From contig CAYRNF010000005.1 in the NCBI GenBank assembly GCA_964425695.1, forward strand, positions 62,001-126,000: DNA of 64,000 nt. Direction: 5' to 3'. A program made the translations under genes and the position numbers. The stretch's first letter is position 1. Each line of letters starts with the position of its first letter. The notes below the pieces were generated by a model that saw only the letters and a list, made by a program, of their open reading frames with translations, did not search any database and was not told where the DNA came from. Shown here piece after piece: positions 35,523-45,310 of this stretch. The stretch is from JAKPBU01 sp964425695 (lineage in GTDB: Bacteria > Pseudomonadota > Gammaproteobacteria > Xanthomonadales > Xanthomonadaceae).

Positions 35523-37633
35523 GCGCGCTGCCACCGCGCAGGCTGCGCGTGGCCGTGGTGGGCGCCGGATACGTGGCGACCCACCACCTGGCGGCGCTGC
35601 GCGCGCTGGAGTTCGTGGACATCGTGGGCATCTGCGACAGCCACCTGCCCGCGGCGCAGGCGCTGGCCCAGCGCTTCGGCGTGGGCCTGGCCTGCGCCAC
35701 GCTGGCCGAACTGGCCCCGGCGTCGCCCGATGCCGTGCACGTGCTCACGCCGCCGACATCGCATCCGGCGCTCGCCATCGAAGCCATGCGCATGGGCTGC
35801 CACGTGCTGGTCGAAAAGCCCATGGCCGACAGCGCGGCCGACTGCGAGGCGATGATCGACGCCGCGCGCACCCACGGACGGATTCTGGGCGTGAACCATT
35901 CCGACCTGCTCGATCCGGTAGTCCGGCGCGCGCTGCAGGCGGTGTGCGACGGCCGCATCGGCGACGTGCTGTCGCTGGAGATCGTGCGCAACTCCGAGTA
36001 TCCCGCCTACGCCGGCGGGCCGTTGCCGGGGATGGTCGCGCAGGGCTCGTATCCGTTCCGCGACCTCGGCGTGCACGGGCTGTACACCATCGAGGCGTTC
36101 CTGGGCGACATCGAGTCGCTGGACGTGCGCTGCCAGGCCCGCGGCGGCGACCCCAACCTGCACTTCGACGAGTGGCAGGCGCAGGCCACGACCGCGCAGG
36201 GCGTGGGCCGGCTGCTGCTGTCGTGGAACGCAAGGCCCATGGAGAACCGGCTGGTGGTGCGCGGCACGCGCGGCACCATCGACGTGGACCGTTTCCTGCA
36301 GACCTGCCACGTGCAGCGCGCGTTGCCGGGGCCGAAGTTCGTGGGCATCGTGGCCAACGGCCTGCTGCGCGCGCTGCGCGACGCGCTCTGGATTCCGCTG
36401 AACGTCCTGCGCTTCGCCACCGGTTCGCTGCAGCCGTCTCCCGGCATCCGCATGGGCGCCGAACGCTTCGCGCGCGCCGTGTACCACCTGGAGCAGCCCC
36501 CGTTCACGGGCGCGGACGCGCTGCGCATCGCGCGCCTGCTGGAACCTGCCTGCGCCGAACCCGACCGGCAACGCACGCAGCAGCTGCAGGCGCGGCTCGA
36601 AGCGTCGTTGCCTGCCGCCGATGTGCTGGTGACCGGCGCCGCCGGGTTCCTGGGCCGTGCGCTGGTGCAGCGCCTGCGCGCGCAGGGCAGGACCGTGCGC
36701 GTGCTGGTGCGCCGGCACGATGCCGCCTTCGCCAACGATGCGGGCGTGCACCAGGTGATCGGCGACCTGGGCGACCCGGCGATCGTGGACCACGCCGTGG
36801 CCGGCGTGCCGCTGGTGCACCACGTGGGCGCAGCGATGCGCGGCGGCCCGCGCGCATTCGAAGCCGGCACGGTGTGGGGTACGCGCAACGTGGTGGATGC
36901 GTGCCTGCGCCACGGCACCGCCCGCCTGGTGCATGTCAGCTCGCTGGGCGTGCTGGACCATGCCGGCCGCGATGCCGCGATTCCCGTGCACGAGTCGTCC
37001 GCGTACGAGCCGCATCCGGACCGCCGCGGCGCGTACACGCAGACCAAGCTGCAGGCGGAGCGCATCGTGCTCGATGCGGTGCGCGACCGCGGACTGCGCG
37101 CGGTGGTGGTGCGGCCCGGCCAGGTGTTCGGCCCGGGCGCGGAGCGCGTCACCCCCAACGGCACCATCGCGCTGGCCGGGCGCTGGATCGCCGTGGGCGA
37201 CCGCACCCGCACCGTCCCGCTGGTGTACCGCGACGACGTGGTGGACGCCCTGCTGCTGGCGGCCAGCAGCCCGGCCGCGGAAGGCCGCGTGTTCAACGTG
37301 GTGGACCCGCAGCAGGTCACCCTGCAGCACTACCTGGACCGCGTGCGCGGACGCTTCCCCGACCAGCCGATCCTGCACGCGCCGGAATGGCTGTTCCTGG
37401 CGCTGGGACGCGGCGTGGAGTGGCTGGGGCGGGCCTTGAAGCGCGACGTACCGCTGACCCGCTACCGCGTGCGCTCGCTGCGTCCGCTGGCGAACTTCGA
37501 CCTGGAGGCCGCGCAGCGCATCCTGGGCTGGACGCCGCAGACCGGCGTGCATGCGGGCCTGGACCGCACCTTCGGCGCGCCCGATGCTGGCGCGCCGCAG
37601 GGCCGAGCCGCCGCCGCGCAGCGCAGCGGCTGA
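35519..37633 (+). CDS. fusion of Gfo/Idh/MocA oxidoreductase and NAD-dependent epimerase/dehydratase
   Basis: A 704-aa two-enzyme fusion. Residues about 10-355 are a Gfo/Idh/MocA oxidoreductase (VVGAGYVATHH, LTPPTSHPALA, and the catalytic-type EKP near residue 100). From about residue 365 an extended SDR follows (TGAAGFLGRALVQ as NAD motif; Tyr-x3-Lys in YTQTK near 506-510). Both are NAD(P)-binding. The first half would oxidise or reduce a nucleotide sugar; the second would epimerise, reduce or dehydrate it. Fusion suggests consecutive steps. The ATGA overlap with the glycosyltransferase supports a shared pathway. No frameshift or stop interrupts it. Confidence 0.85.
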   Translation: MSALPPRRLRVAVVGAGYVATHHLAALRALEFVDIVGICDSHLPAAQALAQRFGVGLACATLAELAPASPDAVHVLTPPTSHPALAIEAMRMGCHVLVEKPMADSAADCEAMIDAARTHGRILGVNHSDLLDPVVRRALQAVCDGRIGDVLSLEIVRNSEYPAYAGGPLPGMVAQGSYPFRDLGVHGLYTIEAFLGDIESLDVRCQARGGDPNLHFDEWQAQATTAQGVGRLLLSWNARPMENRLVVRGTRGTIDVDRFLQTCHVQRALPGPKFVGIVANGLLRALRDALWIPLNVLRFATGSLQPSPGIRMGAERFARAVYHLEQPPFTGADALRIARLLEPACAEPDRQRTQQLQARLEASLPAADVLVTGAAGFLGRALVQRLRAQGRTVRVLVRRHDAAFANDAGVHQVIGDLGDPAIVDHAVAGVPLVHHVGAAMRGGPRAFEAGTVWGTRNVVDACLRHGTARLVHVSSLGVLDHAGRDAAIPVHESSAYEPHPDRRGAYTQTKLQAERIVLDAVRDRGLRAVVVRPGQVFGPGAERVTPNGTIALAGRWIAVGDRTRTVPLVYRDDVVDALLLAASSPAAEGRVFNVVDPQQVTLQHYLDRVRGRFPDQPILHAPEWLFLALGRGVEWLGRALKRDVPLTRYRVRSLRPLANFDLEAAQRILGWTPQTGVHAGLDRTFGAPDAGAPQGRAAAAQRSG

Positions 37634-37648
37634 GCGCAGCGCGCGGTC

Positions 37649-38434
37649 TTACCCGCGCTTGCGCGCCAGCACCCGCTGCCAAGGCGCCAGCCACACGAGC
37701 ACCGGGGCGGCCCAGGCGAGCCAGCGCAGCCGCGGATGGCTGGCCAGCCGGTCGCGCAGCATCGGCGCCACGTCGCAACCGGCCAGCATGCGGCGCAGCG
37801 CACGCCGGCTGCTGGCCCAGGGATAGCCCGCCCTGCGCCGCTGGTTGCCGAACCAGCGCCCCGAATGCAGCTCGCGCGCGCGCACCGGGTTGGGGGTCGC
37901 CACGTACAGGTGCCCACCGGGCTTGAGGACGCGCAGCATCTCCGCCATGAGCGCCTCGCGCCCACCCTGCGTGGACACGAACTCCAGCACGGACACGCAG
38001 GTCACCAGGTCGAAGCATCCGGCCGCGAACGGCAGCGCAGCCCCTGCCGCCACGTGCACGAACCAGACCCGCTCCGTGTCCAGGCCGTGCGCCCGCGCCC
38101 GCACCCGCGCGGCTTCCACCGCCGATTCGCTGGCGTCCAGCCCGACCACCACACCGGCGTGCAGCTCCGGCCCGGACAGCGCCACGGTGGTGCCACCGGT
38201 GCCACAGCCGACGTCGAGTACCCGCTCCGCGCCGCCGATGCGCAGCGCCAGCGGCGTGCACAGGCTGCGCGCATGCAGGTCCACGCGCTCCAGCTCGCGC
38301 TGCAGGAAGCGTTCGGACGCGTGCGGGTCGGCGCCGGAGTCGTAGTCGCCGGCGGATTCCGAATCGTGGATGTCGCGCGCGCCCGCGCCTGCCTGCACCA
38401 GGCGGGCGAACTCGGAGCGGTAGGGCTCGCGCAT
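37649..38434 (-). CDS. class I SAM-dependent methyltransferase with a C-terminal hydrophobic tail
   Basis: A 261-aa enzyme. SAM motif I is VLDVGCGTGGTTVAL, motif II is FDLVTCVSVLEFV, and the post-III region is RVLKPGGHLYVATPNP. The C-terminal 30 residues are hydrophobic (WLAWAAPVLVWLAPWQRVL), possibly a membrane tether. It probably methylates a sugar or lipid-linked intermediate. A GTG at 38440, in a GTGA overlap with the acyltransferase gene, is an equally possible start. The gene converges with the fusion gene, whose stop is 15 bp away. Confidence 0.82.
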   Translation of the reverse strand: MREPYRSEFARLVQAGAGARDIHDSESAGDYDSGADPHASERFLQRELERVDLHARSLCTPLALRIGGAERVLDVGCGTGGTTVALSGPELHAGVVVGLDASESAVEAARVRARAHGLDTERVWFVHVAAGAALPFAAGCFDLVTCVSVLEFVSTQGGREALMAEMLRVLKPGGHLYVATPNPVRARELHSGRWFGNQRRRAGYPWASSRRALRRMLAGCDVAPMLRDRLASHPRLRWLAWAAPVLVWLAPWQRVLARKRG

Positions 38435-38436
38435 GT

Positions 38437-39477
38437 TCACGCGCCTGCTTCCGCTACCGCCCGCGCGCGACGCGCCCGCCACGCGCTGCGCAACGCGCGC
38501 ATGGCCGGGCGTTCGACGCACGCGCCCAGGAGCGCCGCCAGTGCCAGCACCAGCGCGAACGCCAGCGCGATCGCCGCGCCCGGCGCGGCGCCCGCCGCCT
38601 CCAGGCGCTGGATCAGCGCATAGCCGATCGCCTGGTGCAGCAGGTACAGCGCGTACGACGTGGTCCCCAGCCAGACCAGCGGAGGCGCGGCCAGCCAGCG
38701 CAGCCGGCCGGAGGCGAACAGGCCGAACACCGCGCAGCACGCCAGCGCCACCAGCACCAGCACCGGCGGGCCTTCCAGCGCGATCGCGGCCAGGCACAGC
38801 GCCATCAGCGCAAGGTCCGCGTGAGGCCGGCGGTCCGGGCGCGACCAGAGCCGGTAGAACAGGATGCCCAGCGCGAAGAACGGGATGTGCCGCACGATCA
38901 GGAGCTCGCGCACCGCGTACGAGAAATGCATGTGGTGCTGCACGCTCTCGGCATGGCCCACCGCCAGCGCCAGCCACCCCACGATGATCCAGCGCACCTG
39001 CGACAGCAGGCCCAGCATGTACCAGCCGAGCATCTGCGCGTAGAAGAACAGTTCCACCTGCAGCGTCCAGTACGACCCGTCCAGGTGCTCGGCGCCCAGG
39101 AACTGCTGCAGCATGGTGGCGTTCAGCAGCAGGTCGCGCAGCGGCAACCGCTGCTGCGGCATGCCGATGGCGTAGACCACCGCGGCGGTCAGCGCCACAG
39201 CGCCCCAGTACGCCGGGAACAGGCGCGAGAAGCGCGAGACCACGAAATCCATCGCCCCGCGCGTGCGCTCCAGGGTCATGAAGATCACGAAGCCGCTGAT
39301 CAGGAAGAACAGGTGCACGCCGTAGTCGCCGGCGGGAAACCCGTAGGCGAGCGGCGCGCTGTGCCCCACCTGCGCGCCGTACTGGGTCGTGTAGTGGAAC
39401 GCCACCACCGACAGCGCAGCCAGCCCGCGCAGCGCATCGAGCTCCACCAGTCGATCCGCTGCCCCGCGCTGCACCAC
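38437..39477 (-). CDS. acyltransferase 3 (OafA/YrhL family), integral membrane
   Basis: A 346-aa protein with about ten predicted helices. The N-terminal ELDALRGLAALSVVAFHYT motif contains the catalytic-type His, and HLFFLISGFVIFMT follows. Family members O-acetylate polysaccharides from the cytoplasm or periplasm, so it probably acetylates the EPS. The deacetylases in the locus could reverse or balance this. The start is GTG, in a 131-bp divergent region shared with the glycosyltransferase at 39609. Confidence 0.88.
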   Translation of the reverse strand: MVQRGAADRLVELDALRGLAALSVVAFHYTTQYGAQVGHSAPLAYGFPAGDYGVHLFFLISGFVIFMTLERTRGAMDFVVSRFSRLFPAYWGAVALTAAVVYAIGMPQQRLPLRDLLLNATMLQQFLGAEHLDGSYWTLQVELFFYAQMLGWYMLGLLSQVRWIIVGWLALAVGHAESVQHHMHFSYAVRELLIVRHIPFFALGILFYRLWSRPDRRPHADLALMALCLAAIALEGPPVLVLVALACCAVFGLFASGRLRWLAAPPLVWLGTTSYALYLLHQAIGYALIQRLEAAGAAPGAAIALAFALVLALAALLGACVERPAMRALRSAWRARRARAVAEAGA

Positions 39478-39608
39478 GCTCGCTCCCGTTGAAGACTTCC
39501 ACCGCCCAGAACGTGTCGCGCCCGCGCGTCAGGCCACCGGGCCGCGGATGCCGGCCGTGCATGCGCGCGCAAGGGCATGGCTAGAATCCGGCTTCGCACG
39601 GGGGCCGC

Positions 39609-40763
39609 ATGCGCATCCAGGTCGTCACTTCACAGTTCCCCATCGCCGGCGAGCCCAGCCGCGGCCGCCCGGTGCTGCAGACCGTGCGCGAACTGGCGCG
39701 CATCGCGCACGTGCAGGTGCTGTGCCCGGTGGCCACCTACCCGCGCTGGGCCCGGCCGCGCAGCTACCTGTACCGCGAGCCCGGTCCCGCCGACGCGAGT
39801 CGCGGCCTGGATGTGCGCTACCTGCCCTACGCGGCACTGCCCGCGGTCTCCCGGCCGTTCAACGGTGCAGCCTGCGCGCGAGCGCTGCAGGCGCCGGTGC
39901 GGGCGTTCCGCCCCGACGTGGTGCTGTCGTACTGGCTCTACCCGGACGCCTACGGCGCCCTGCGCGCGGCGCGGAGCGCCGGCGTGCCCCTGGTCGCCGG
40001 CGCGCGCGGCTCGGACCTGCGCGTGCGCGACGCGTTGAGCCGCCTGCTCACGCGTCCGGTGGTGCGCCGTGCGGCGCGCCTGCTGGTGGTCAGCGAAGAC
40101 CTGGGCCGCGTGGCCTGCCAGCGCTACGGCGCCGATCCGGGGCGCGTGCGCGTGATTCCCAACGGCTGCGATGCGGCGATCTTCCGGCCGCGGGCGCGCG
40201 CCGACGCGCGTGCCGCGCTGGGCGTGCCCGCAGATGCGCGGCTGGTCGCCTACGTGGGCCGGCTGGTACCCGAAAAGGGCCTGCGCGAACTGGCCGATGC
40301 GGTGCAGTCGCTGGCGGCATCCGACCCGCGCGTGCAGCTGGTGCTGGTGGGTGACGGCCCGATGCGCGCCGAGCTGGACACGCGCCTGCAGGCGCTGGGC
40401 GCGCGCGCGCGCATGGCTGGCGCCCAGCCGCCCGAAGCGGTGGCGCAGTGGATGGCCGCGGCCGACCTGGTCACCCTGCCCAGCTATTCCGAAGGCCACC
40501 CCAACGTGCTGGTCGAAGCGCTGGCCTGCGGGCGGCCGGTGGTGGCGACACCGGTGGGCGGGATACCCGAAGTGGTCGATGCCGCCAGCGGCGTGCTGGT
40601 GCCGCCGCGCGACGCCGGCGCGCTGGCCGATGCCCTGCGCGAGGTGCTCGAGCGCACTTGGGACGAGGCCGCACTGGCGGCGCGCTTCTCGCGCGGATGG
40701 GACCAGGTCGCCGCGGACACCCTGCGTGCATGCCAGGAAGCGATGGCCACCGGGCGCGCGTGA
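39609..40763 (+). CDS. glycosyltransferase family 4
   Basis: A 384-aa GT-B enzyme. It has an N-terminal TSQFPIAGEPSRGRPVLQTV, a mid-domain SYWLYPDAYGALRAAR, and the GT4 signature PSYSEGHPNVLVEALACG with the retaining E-x7-E. The donor sugar is unknown. It is the first gene of the plus-strand run 39609-43874. A GTAG-type palindromic repeat lies 9 bp after its stop. Confidence 0.9.
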   Translation: MRIQVVTSQFPIAGEPSRGRPVLQTVRELARIAHVQVLCPVATYPRWARPRSYLYREPGPADASRGLDVRYLPYAALPAVSRPFNGAACARALQAPVRAFRPDVVLSYWLYPDAYGALRAARSAGVPLVAGARGSDLRVRDALSRLLTRPVVRRAARLLVVSEDLGRVACQRYGADPGRVRVIPNGCDAAIFRPRARADARAALGVPADARLVAYVGRLVPEKGLRELADAVQSLAASDPRVQLVLVGDGPMRAELDTRLQALGARARMAGAQPPEAVAQWMAAADLVTLPSYSEGHPNVLVEALACGRPVVATPVGGIPEVVDAASGVLVPPRDAGALADALREVLERTWDEAALAARFSRGWDQVAADTLRACQEAMATGRA

Positions 40764-40772
40764 GCCACCTTG

Positions 40773-40797
40773 GTAGAAGCGGCTTCAACCGCGACCG
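40773..40797 (+). repeat. GTAG-headed REP-like palindrome
   Basis: GTAGAAGCGGCTTCAACCGC (from 40773) starts with GTAG and folds a GCGG/CCGC hairpin, like the SMAG/REP elements of Stenotrophomonas and related Xanthomonadaceae. Such elements lie in intergenic spaces and can affect mRNA ends. It sits between two EPS genes. Related copies occur at 62611 and 62660. Confidence 0.5.
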
Positions 40798-40927
40798 GTG
40801 CGTTGCGTCGCCAACCTCCGAGTCGTTCGCTGCGCGACCCTGCGCCGGGCGTGGCGGAACCCGCCCCCGTTTTGCGTTGTGACTGGTTCGAGGCTGCCAA
40901 CCGGCGGCGAACGGGAGCGCCACCGGC

Positions 40928-42919
40928 GTGTGTGGAATCGCAGGATTCAGCGGACCCGACGTCGAACCCGGCGCGGCGCGGCCGCTGCTGGCACGGATGA
41001 TCGGCACCCTGGCCCACCGCGGCCCGGACGGCTTCGGGTTCCACGCCGCACCCGGCGTGGGCCTGGCCCATGCGCGCCTGTCGATCATCGACCTGGCCAC
41101 CGGTGACCAGCCGATCCACAACCCGCGCCGCGACGTGTGGACGGTATTCAACGGCGAGATCTTCAACTACGTGGAGCTGCGCGCGGAGCTGGAAGCCGCC
41201 GGCCACGTGTTCTACACCCGGTCCGACACCGAGGTGATCGTGCACCTGTACGAGCGCCACGGCGATGCGTTCGTGGAGCACCTCAACGGGCAGTTCGCGA
41301 TCGCGCTGTGGGACGCGCGCCGGCAGCGCCTGCTGCTGGCCCGCGACCGCACCGGCATCCGGCCGCTGTTCCACGTGCGGGCGCAGGGGCGCACCTGGTT
41401 CGCGTCGGAACCCAAGGCGCTGCTGGCGGTGCTGCCGCAGTGCGCGTCGCTGGATCCGCTGGGCCTGGTGCAGACCCTGTCCACGTGGTCGGCGGTCGAA
41501 CCGCACACCGTGTATCGCGACGTGCACAGCCTGCCGCCGGGCCATCTGCTGGCGGTGGAGCGCGATGGCCGCGAAACGCTGACCCGCTACTGGGACTGGA
41601 CGTTTCCCGATGCGTGCGACACCACGCCAGCGCGCTACCCCGGCAGCGTCGAGGATGCCGCCGCGGAGCTGCGTACGCTGCTGGTGGACGCGGTGCGCCT
41701 GCAGCTGCGTGCCGACGTGCCGGTGGGCGCGTACCTCAGCGGAGGGCTGGACTCATCCGGCATCGTCGCCATGATCCGCGGCTTCACCGACACCCCGGTG
41801 CGTACGTTCTCGGTGGCGTTCGAGGACGGCGAGTTCGACGAAAGCGAACACCAGCTGGCCATGGTGCGCCACCTGGGCACCGACCACACCACGCTGCGCT
41901 GCTCGCGCACCGACATCGGTTTGGCGTTCCCGCGCTTCATGCGCCATGCCGAGACCCCGGTGCTGCGCACCGCGCCGGTGCCGCTGATGCTGCTGTCGGG
42001 CAGCGTGCGGGCGCACGGCTACAAGGTGGTGCTGACCGGCGAAGGCGCGGACGAGGTGTTCGGCGGCTACGACCTGTTCAAGGAAGCCAAGGTGCGCCGT
42101 TTCTGGGCGCGGCAGCCGGACTCGCGGCTGCGCCCGCGCCTGCTCGAGCGGCTGTACGGCTACCTGCCCAACTCGCCGGTGCGCAACCCCGCGTTCGCGC
42201 AGTCGTTCTTCGGGCAGGGGCTGGAACACATCGGCCGGCCGGTGTTCGCGCACGTGCCGCGCTGGACCACGTCGCAGCGCGCGCTGGCGTTCCTCTCGCC
42301 GGAGCTGCGCGCGTCGGTGGGCGGCTGGGATCCGCTGGCCGGCATCGAGGCGACCCTGCCCAAGGGCATCGCCCGCTGGAGCCCGCTGGCGCAGGACCAG
42401 TACGTGGAAGCCAAGTCGCTGCTGGCGGGCTACCTGCTGTCCGCGCAGGGCGACCGCGTGGCCATGGCCAACTCCATCGAGGGCCGCGTGCCCTACCTGG
42501 ACCATCGGGTAGTGGAATTCGCCAGCCGCCTGCCGCCCAGCTGGAAGATCCGCGGACTCACCGAGAAATACCTGCTGCGCAAGGCGCTGGCCGACCTGCT
42601 GCCGCCGGCGATCGCCACGCGCACCAAGCAGCCCTACCGCGCGCCGGACAGCCAGAGCTTCTTCGTGGACGGCCGGCCTCTGGACTACGTGGACGACTTG
42701 CTCTCCCCCGCGCGCATCCGCGCCGCGGGCTATTTCGACGCGGCGGCGGTGACCCGCCTGTTCGACAAGGCGCGCGCCGGCCGCGCGACCGGTTTCGCCG
42801 ACAACCAGGCCTTCGTCGGGGTGCTCTCCACCATGCTGGTGCACGCAGGACTGGGCGCCGCGGGTCATGCATGCGCCGACGCGGCCGCCGCGCCGCAGGC
42901 CCAGGAGTGCGCCGCTTGA
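40928..42919 (+). CDS. asparagine synthase-type glutamine-dependent amidotransferase (EPS-associated)
   Basis: A 663-aa AsnB-family enzyme. The N-terminal class-II glutaminase domain has the nucleophile Cys2 (MCGIAGFSG) plus LAHRGPDGFG, LSIIDLATGDQP and FNGEIFNY. The C-terminal ATP-pyrophosphatase loop is SGGLDSSG near residue 271. It uses Gln-derived ammonia to amidate a carboxylate. In EPS loci such enzymes (including the exosortase-linked amidotransferases) more likely amidate uronic acids or amino-acid decorations than make free Asn. The start is GTG. It is followed by a methyltransferase gene after 16 bp. Confidence 0.88.
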   Translation: MCGIAGFSGPDVEPGAARPLLARMIGTLAHRGPDGFGFHAAPGVGLAHARLSIIDLATGDQPIHNPRRDVWTVFNGEIFNYVELRAELEAAGHVFYTRSDTEVIVHLYERHGDAFVEHLNGQFAIALWDARRQRLLLARDRTGIRPLFHVRAQGRTWFASEPKALLAVLPQCASLDPLGLVQTLSTWSAVEPHTVYRDVHSLPPGHLLAVERDGRETLTRYWDWTFPDACDTTPARYPGSVEDAAAELRTLLVDAVRLQLRADVPVGAYLSGGLDSSGIVAMIRGFTDTPVRTFSVAFEDGEFDESEHQLAMVRHLGTDHTTLRCSRTDIGLAFPRFMRHAETPVLRTAPVPLMLLSGSVRAHGYKVVLTGEGADEVFGGYDLFKEAKVRRFWARQPDSRLRPRLLERLYGYLPNSPVRNPAFAQSFFGQGLEHIGRPVFAHVPRWTTSQRALAFLSPELRASVGGWDPLAGIEATLPKGIARWSPLAQDQYVEAKSLLAGYLLSAQGDRVAMANSIEGRVPYLDHRVVEFASRLPPSWKIRGLTEKYLLRKALADLLPPAIATRTKQPYRAPDSQSFFVDGRPLDYVDDLLSPARIRAAGYFDAAAVTRLFDKARAGRATGFADNQAFVGVLSTMLVHAGLGAAGHACADAAAAPQAQECAA

Positions 42920-42935
42920 ATCCGGGGGAAAGCGC

Positions 42936-43874
42936 ATGCACTGGCGCCTGAAGGGCCTGGCGCAGAAGGCGCTGGGCGTGCTGCCCGGCGGACAGGCCCT
43001 GCATTACCGCCTGCAGCGGCGCCTCGGCGGACTGCGCGATTTCCGCCGCGAGTTCGACAGCAAGGTCGAGGACTGGACGATCATGGCCCGCCACCTGCGC
43101 GACGCGGGCCTGTCGCTGCCCGGGGCACGCTGTTTCGAACTGGGCACCGGCTGGTACCCCACCTTTCCGCTGGCCTGCACCATGGCGGGCGCGGCGCGCG
43201 TGGACACGTTCGATCTCAACCCGCACCTCAAGGGCGACCTGGTGCGGGCCTGCGTGCTCGCACTCGGCGACCACGTGGAGGCCATCGCCGAGGCGGCAGG
43301 CGTCGAGCCTGCGCAGGTCGCGCAGCGCCACGCGGCGCTGTGCGAAGCGCTGCAGTGCATGGACGACCCGCGCGACCTGGGCACGCTCAGCGCCGGCGTG
43401 ATCCGCTACCACGCGCCGGCCGACGCCACGCGCACGGCCCTGGCGGACGGCTCGGTGGACGTGGCGTTCTCCAACAGCGTGCTCGAGCACGTGCCGGCGG
43501 ACGCGCTGGCGCCGCTGTACCGCGAAGCCATGCGCGTGCTGCGTCCGGGCGGGCTGATGTTCCACTCCGTCAACTGCGGCGACCACTACGCCTACGTGGA
43601 CCGGGGCGTGCACCAGCTCAACTACCTGCGCTACGGCGACCGCGCGTGGTCGCTGTGGAACAACGCCTTCCTGTACCAGAACCGGCTGCGCGTGGACGCG
43701 TTCCTGGACACCGCGCGCGATGCCGGTTTCGACCTGGTGCTGGACACCTCGAACACGCGCCCGGAACGTCTGGCGCAGCTGCAGGCGATGCCCGTGCATC
43801 CGCGCTTCGCGCACGTGCCGCCGGAACGGCTGTGCATCACCACGGTGGACTTCATCGGCCGCAAGCCGTCCTAG
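42936..43874 (+). CDS. class I SAM-dependent methyltransferase (SAM-binding motif CFELGTGWYPTFPLA)
   Basis: A 312-aa enzyme. SAM motif CFELGTGWYPTFPLA is near residue 65, SNSVLEHVPADALAP marks motif II, and RVLRPGGLMFHSVNCGDHY follows. Length and the N-terminal basic helix differ from the two other methyltransferases in the locus, so it is not a duplicate. It probably methylates the sugar or amidated group made by the preceding AsnB-like enzyme. Confidence 0.82.
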   Translation: MHWRLKGLAQKALGVLPGGQALHYRLQRRLGGLRDFRREFDSKVEDWTIMARHLRDAGLSLPGARCFELGTGWYPTFPLACTMAGAARVDTFDLNPHLKGDLVRACVLALGDHVEAIAEAAGVEPAQVAQRHAALCEALQCMDDPRDLGTLSAGVIRYHAPADATRTALADGSVDVAFSNSVLEHVPADALAPLYREAMRVLRPGGLMFHSVNCGDHYAYVDRGVHQLNYLRYGDRAWSLWNNAFLYQNRLRVDAFLDTARDAGFDLVLDTSNTRPERLAQLQAMPVHPRFAHVPPERLCITTVDFIGRKPS

Positions 43875-43983
43875 CGGTCATCTGCGCCAGCGTGTCGCCG
43901 GGGATGCGGACAAGGCCATCGCGGCACAGCGCAGGCCGGCCCGTCGGTGCAACGCATCGCGAAGCGGTGCGCTGCACGCGACC

Positions 43984-45207
43984 CTAGGGCGCTGCCGCGG
44001 GCGCGAGCCTGAGCAGTTTGCCGGCCTCGGCGTCCACCAGCAGCCAGATCGCGCCGTCAGGGCCCTCGCGCACGTCGCGGATACGCTCGCCGCGCGATTG
44101 CAGCAGCCGTTCTTCGTGCACCACGCGGTCGCCTTCCAGTTCCAGGCGGATCAACTCGCCGCTGGCCAGCGCGCCCAGGAACAGGTTGCCGCGCCACGCC
44201 GGAATCGCCTTGCCGCTGTAGAACAGCATGCCGCTCAGGCCGGGCGACTTGGGCCACACGTGGTGGGGCGGCTGCATCCCCGGCGCGGTCCGGCCCACCG
44301 AGCCGGGCACCGGCTGCCCGCTGTAGTCCACCCCATGGGTCACCACGGGCCAGCCATGGTTGGCGCCGGCCTGCGGGATGTTGAGTTCGTCGCCGCCCAT
44401 CGGGCCGTGCTCGCTGGTCCAGACCTGGCGCGTACGCGGATGCAGCGCGGCGCCCTGCATGTTGCGGTGCCCGTACGACCAGATTTCGGGACGCGCGTCC
44501 TTGCGCCCCACGAACGGATTGTCGGCCGGGATGCGTCCGTCCGCGTGGATGCGCACCAGCTTGCCCTGCAGCTTGTCCAGCTGCTGCGCGGCTTCCGGCG
44601 CGGTGCGGTTGTCGCCGGTGGTGACGAACAGGTGGCCGGCATCGTCGAACACCAGGCGGGCACCGACGTGGGTGCCGGCGGACAGCTTGGGTTCCTGCCG
44701 GTAGATCACGTCCACGTCGACCAGCGCGTTGCCCTGCAGGCGCCCGCGCGCCACCGCCGTGCCGCACACGTTGCCGCGCAGGCTGGGCTCGGCGTAGGCC
44801 AGGTACACCAGGCCGTCGCGCGCGAAGTCCGGCGACAGCGCGACATCGAGCAGACCGGCCTGGCCGTCGGCGAAGACGCGCGGCACGCCGGAGATCGGCG
44901 CCGAGACGCTGCCGTCGCGGCCGATGCGGCGCAAGCGCCCGGGACGCTCGGTCACCAGCATGTCGCCCCCGGGCAGGAACGCCAGGCTCCACGGGTGCTG
45001 CAGGCCCGTCACCACCTCGGTGACGGTGAACGCCGCGTCCTGCGACGCATGCGCCTGCGGCGCGGGCTGCGCCACCGCGCGCGGCTCGGCCGCCGGGGGC
45101 TCCGGTGCACCGCGCTGGCACGCCGCCAGCGCGGCGGCGATGCACAGCGCGGCGATCAGGCGGCGCGGCTGGGTTTGCAGGCGGATCGGCATGCGCTCGG
45201 GTCTCAT
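43984..45207 (-). CDS. PQQ-dependent sugar dehydrogenase (soluble aldose dehydrogenase, Asd/YliI-like)
   Basis: A 407-aa protein with a signal peptide and lipobox (AALCIAAALAACQRG), so probably a lipoprotein. The mature part is a six-bladed beta-propeller of the soluble PQQ glucose-dehydrogenase superfamily: TGLQHPWSLAFLPGG, the catalytic His region GAALHPRTRQVWTSEHGPMG, and SYGHRN. It oxidises aldose sugars in the periplasm with PQQ as cofactor. It lies among EPS genes but is transcribed alone, divergently from the ACP cassette (103 bp). The ATG at 45207 was chosen; 45192 is an alternative. Confidence 0.88.
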   Translation of the reverse strand: MRPERMPIRLQTQPRRLIAALCIAAALAACQRGAPEPPAAEPRAVAQPAPQAHASQDAAFTVTEVVTGLQHPWSLAFLPGGDMLVTERPGRLRRIGRDGSVSAPISGVPRVFADGQAGLLDVALSPDFARDGLVYLAYAEPSLRGNVCGTAVARGRLQGNALVDVDVIYRQEPKLSAGTHVGARLVFDDAGHLFVTTGDNRTAPEAAQQLDKLQGKLVRIHADGRIPADNPFVGRKDARPEIWSYGHRNMQGAALHPRTRQVWTSEHGPMGGDELNIPQAGANHGWPVVTHGVDYSGQPVPGSVGRTAPGMQPPHHVWPKSPGLSGMLFYSGKAIPAWRGNLFLGALASGELIRLELEGDRVVHEERLLQSRGERIRDVREGPDGAIWLLVDAEAGKLLRLAPAAAP

Positions 45208-45310
45208 GGAAGCGTTGTCCCGCGTGGAGTTAGCGACGTAGTGGCGTAACGCGCCGGCTGGCCGCGCCAGGCCGCGTTCGACGTTCAGCATGGCTGACAC
45301 GGGGAAAACC

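Noticed and set aside
40928..42919. Plain asparagine biosynthesis as the role of the AsnB-like gene
   Set aside because: Possible by family, but the position inside the EPS locus next to a methyltransferase makes polysaccharide amidation more likely. No housekeeping role is claimed.
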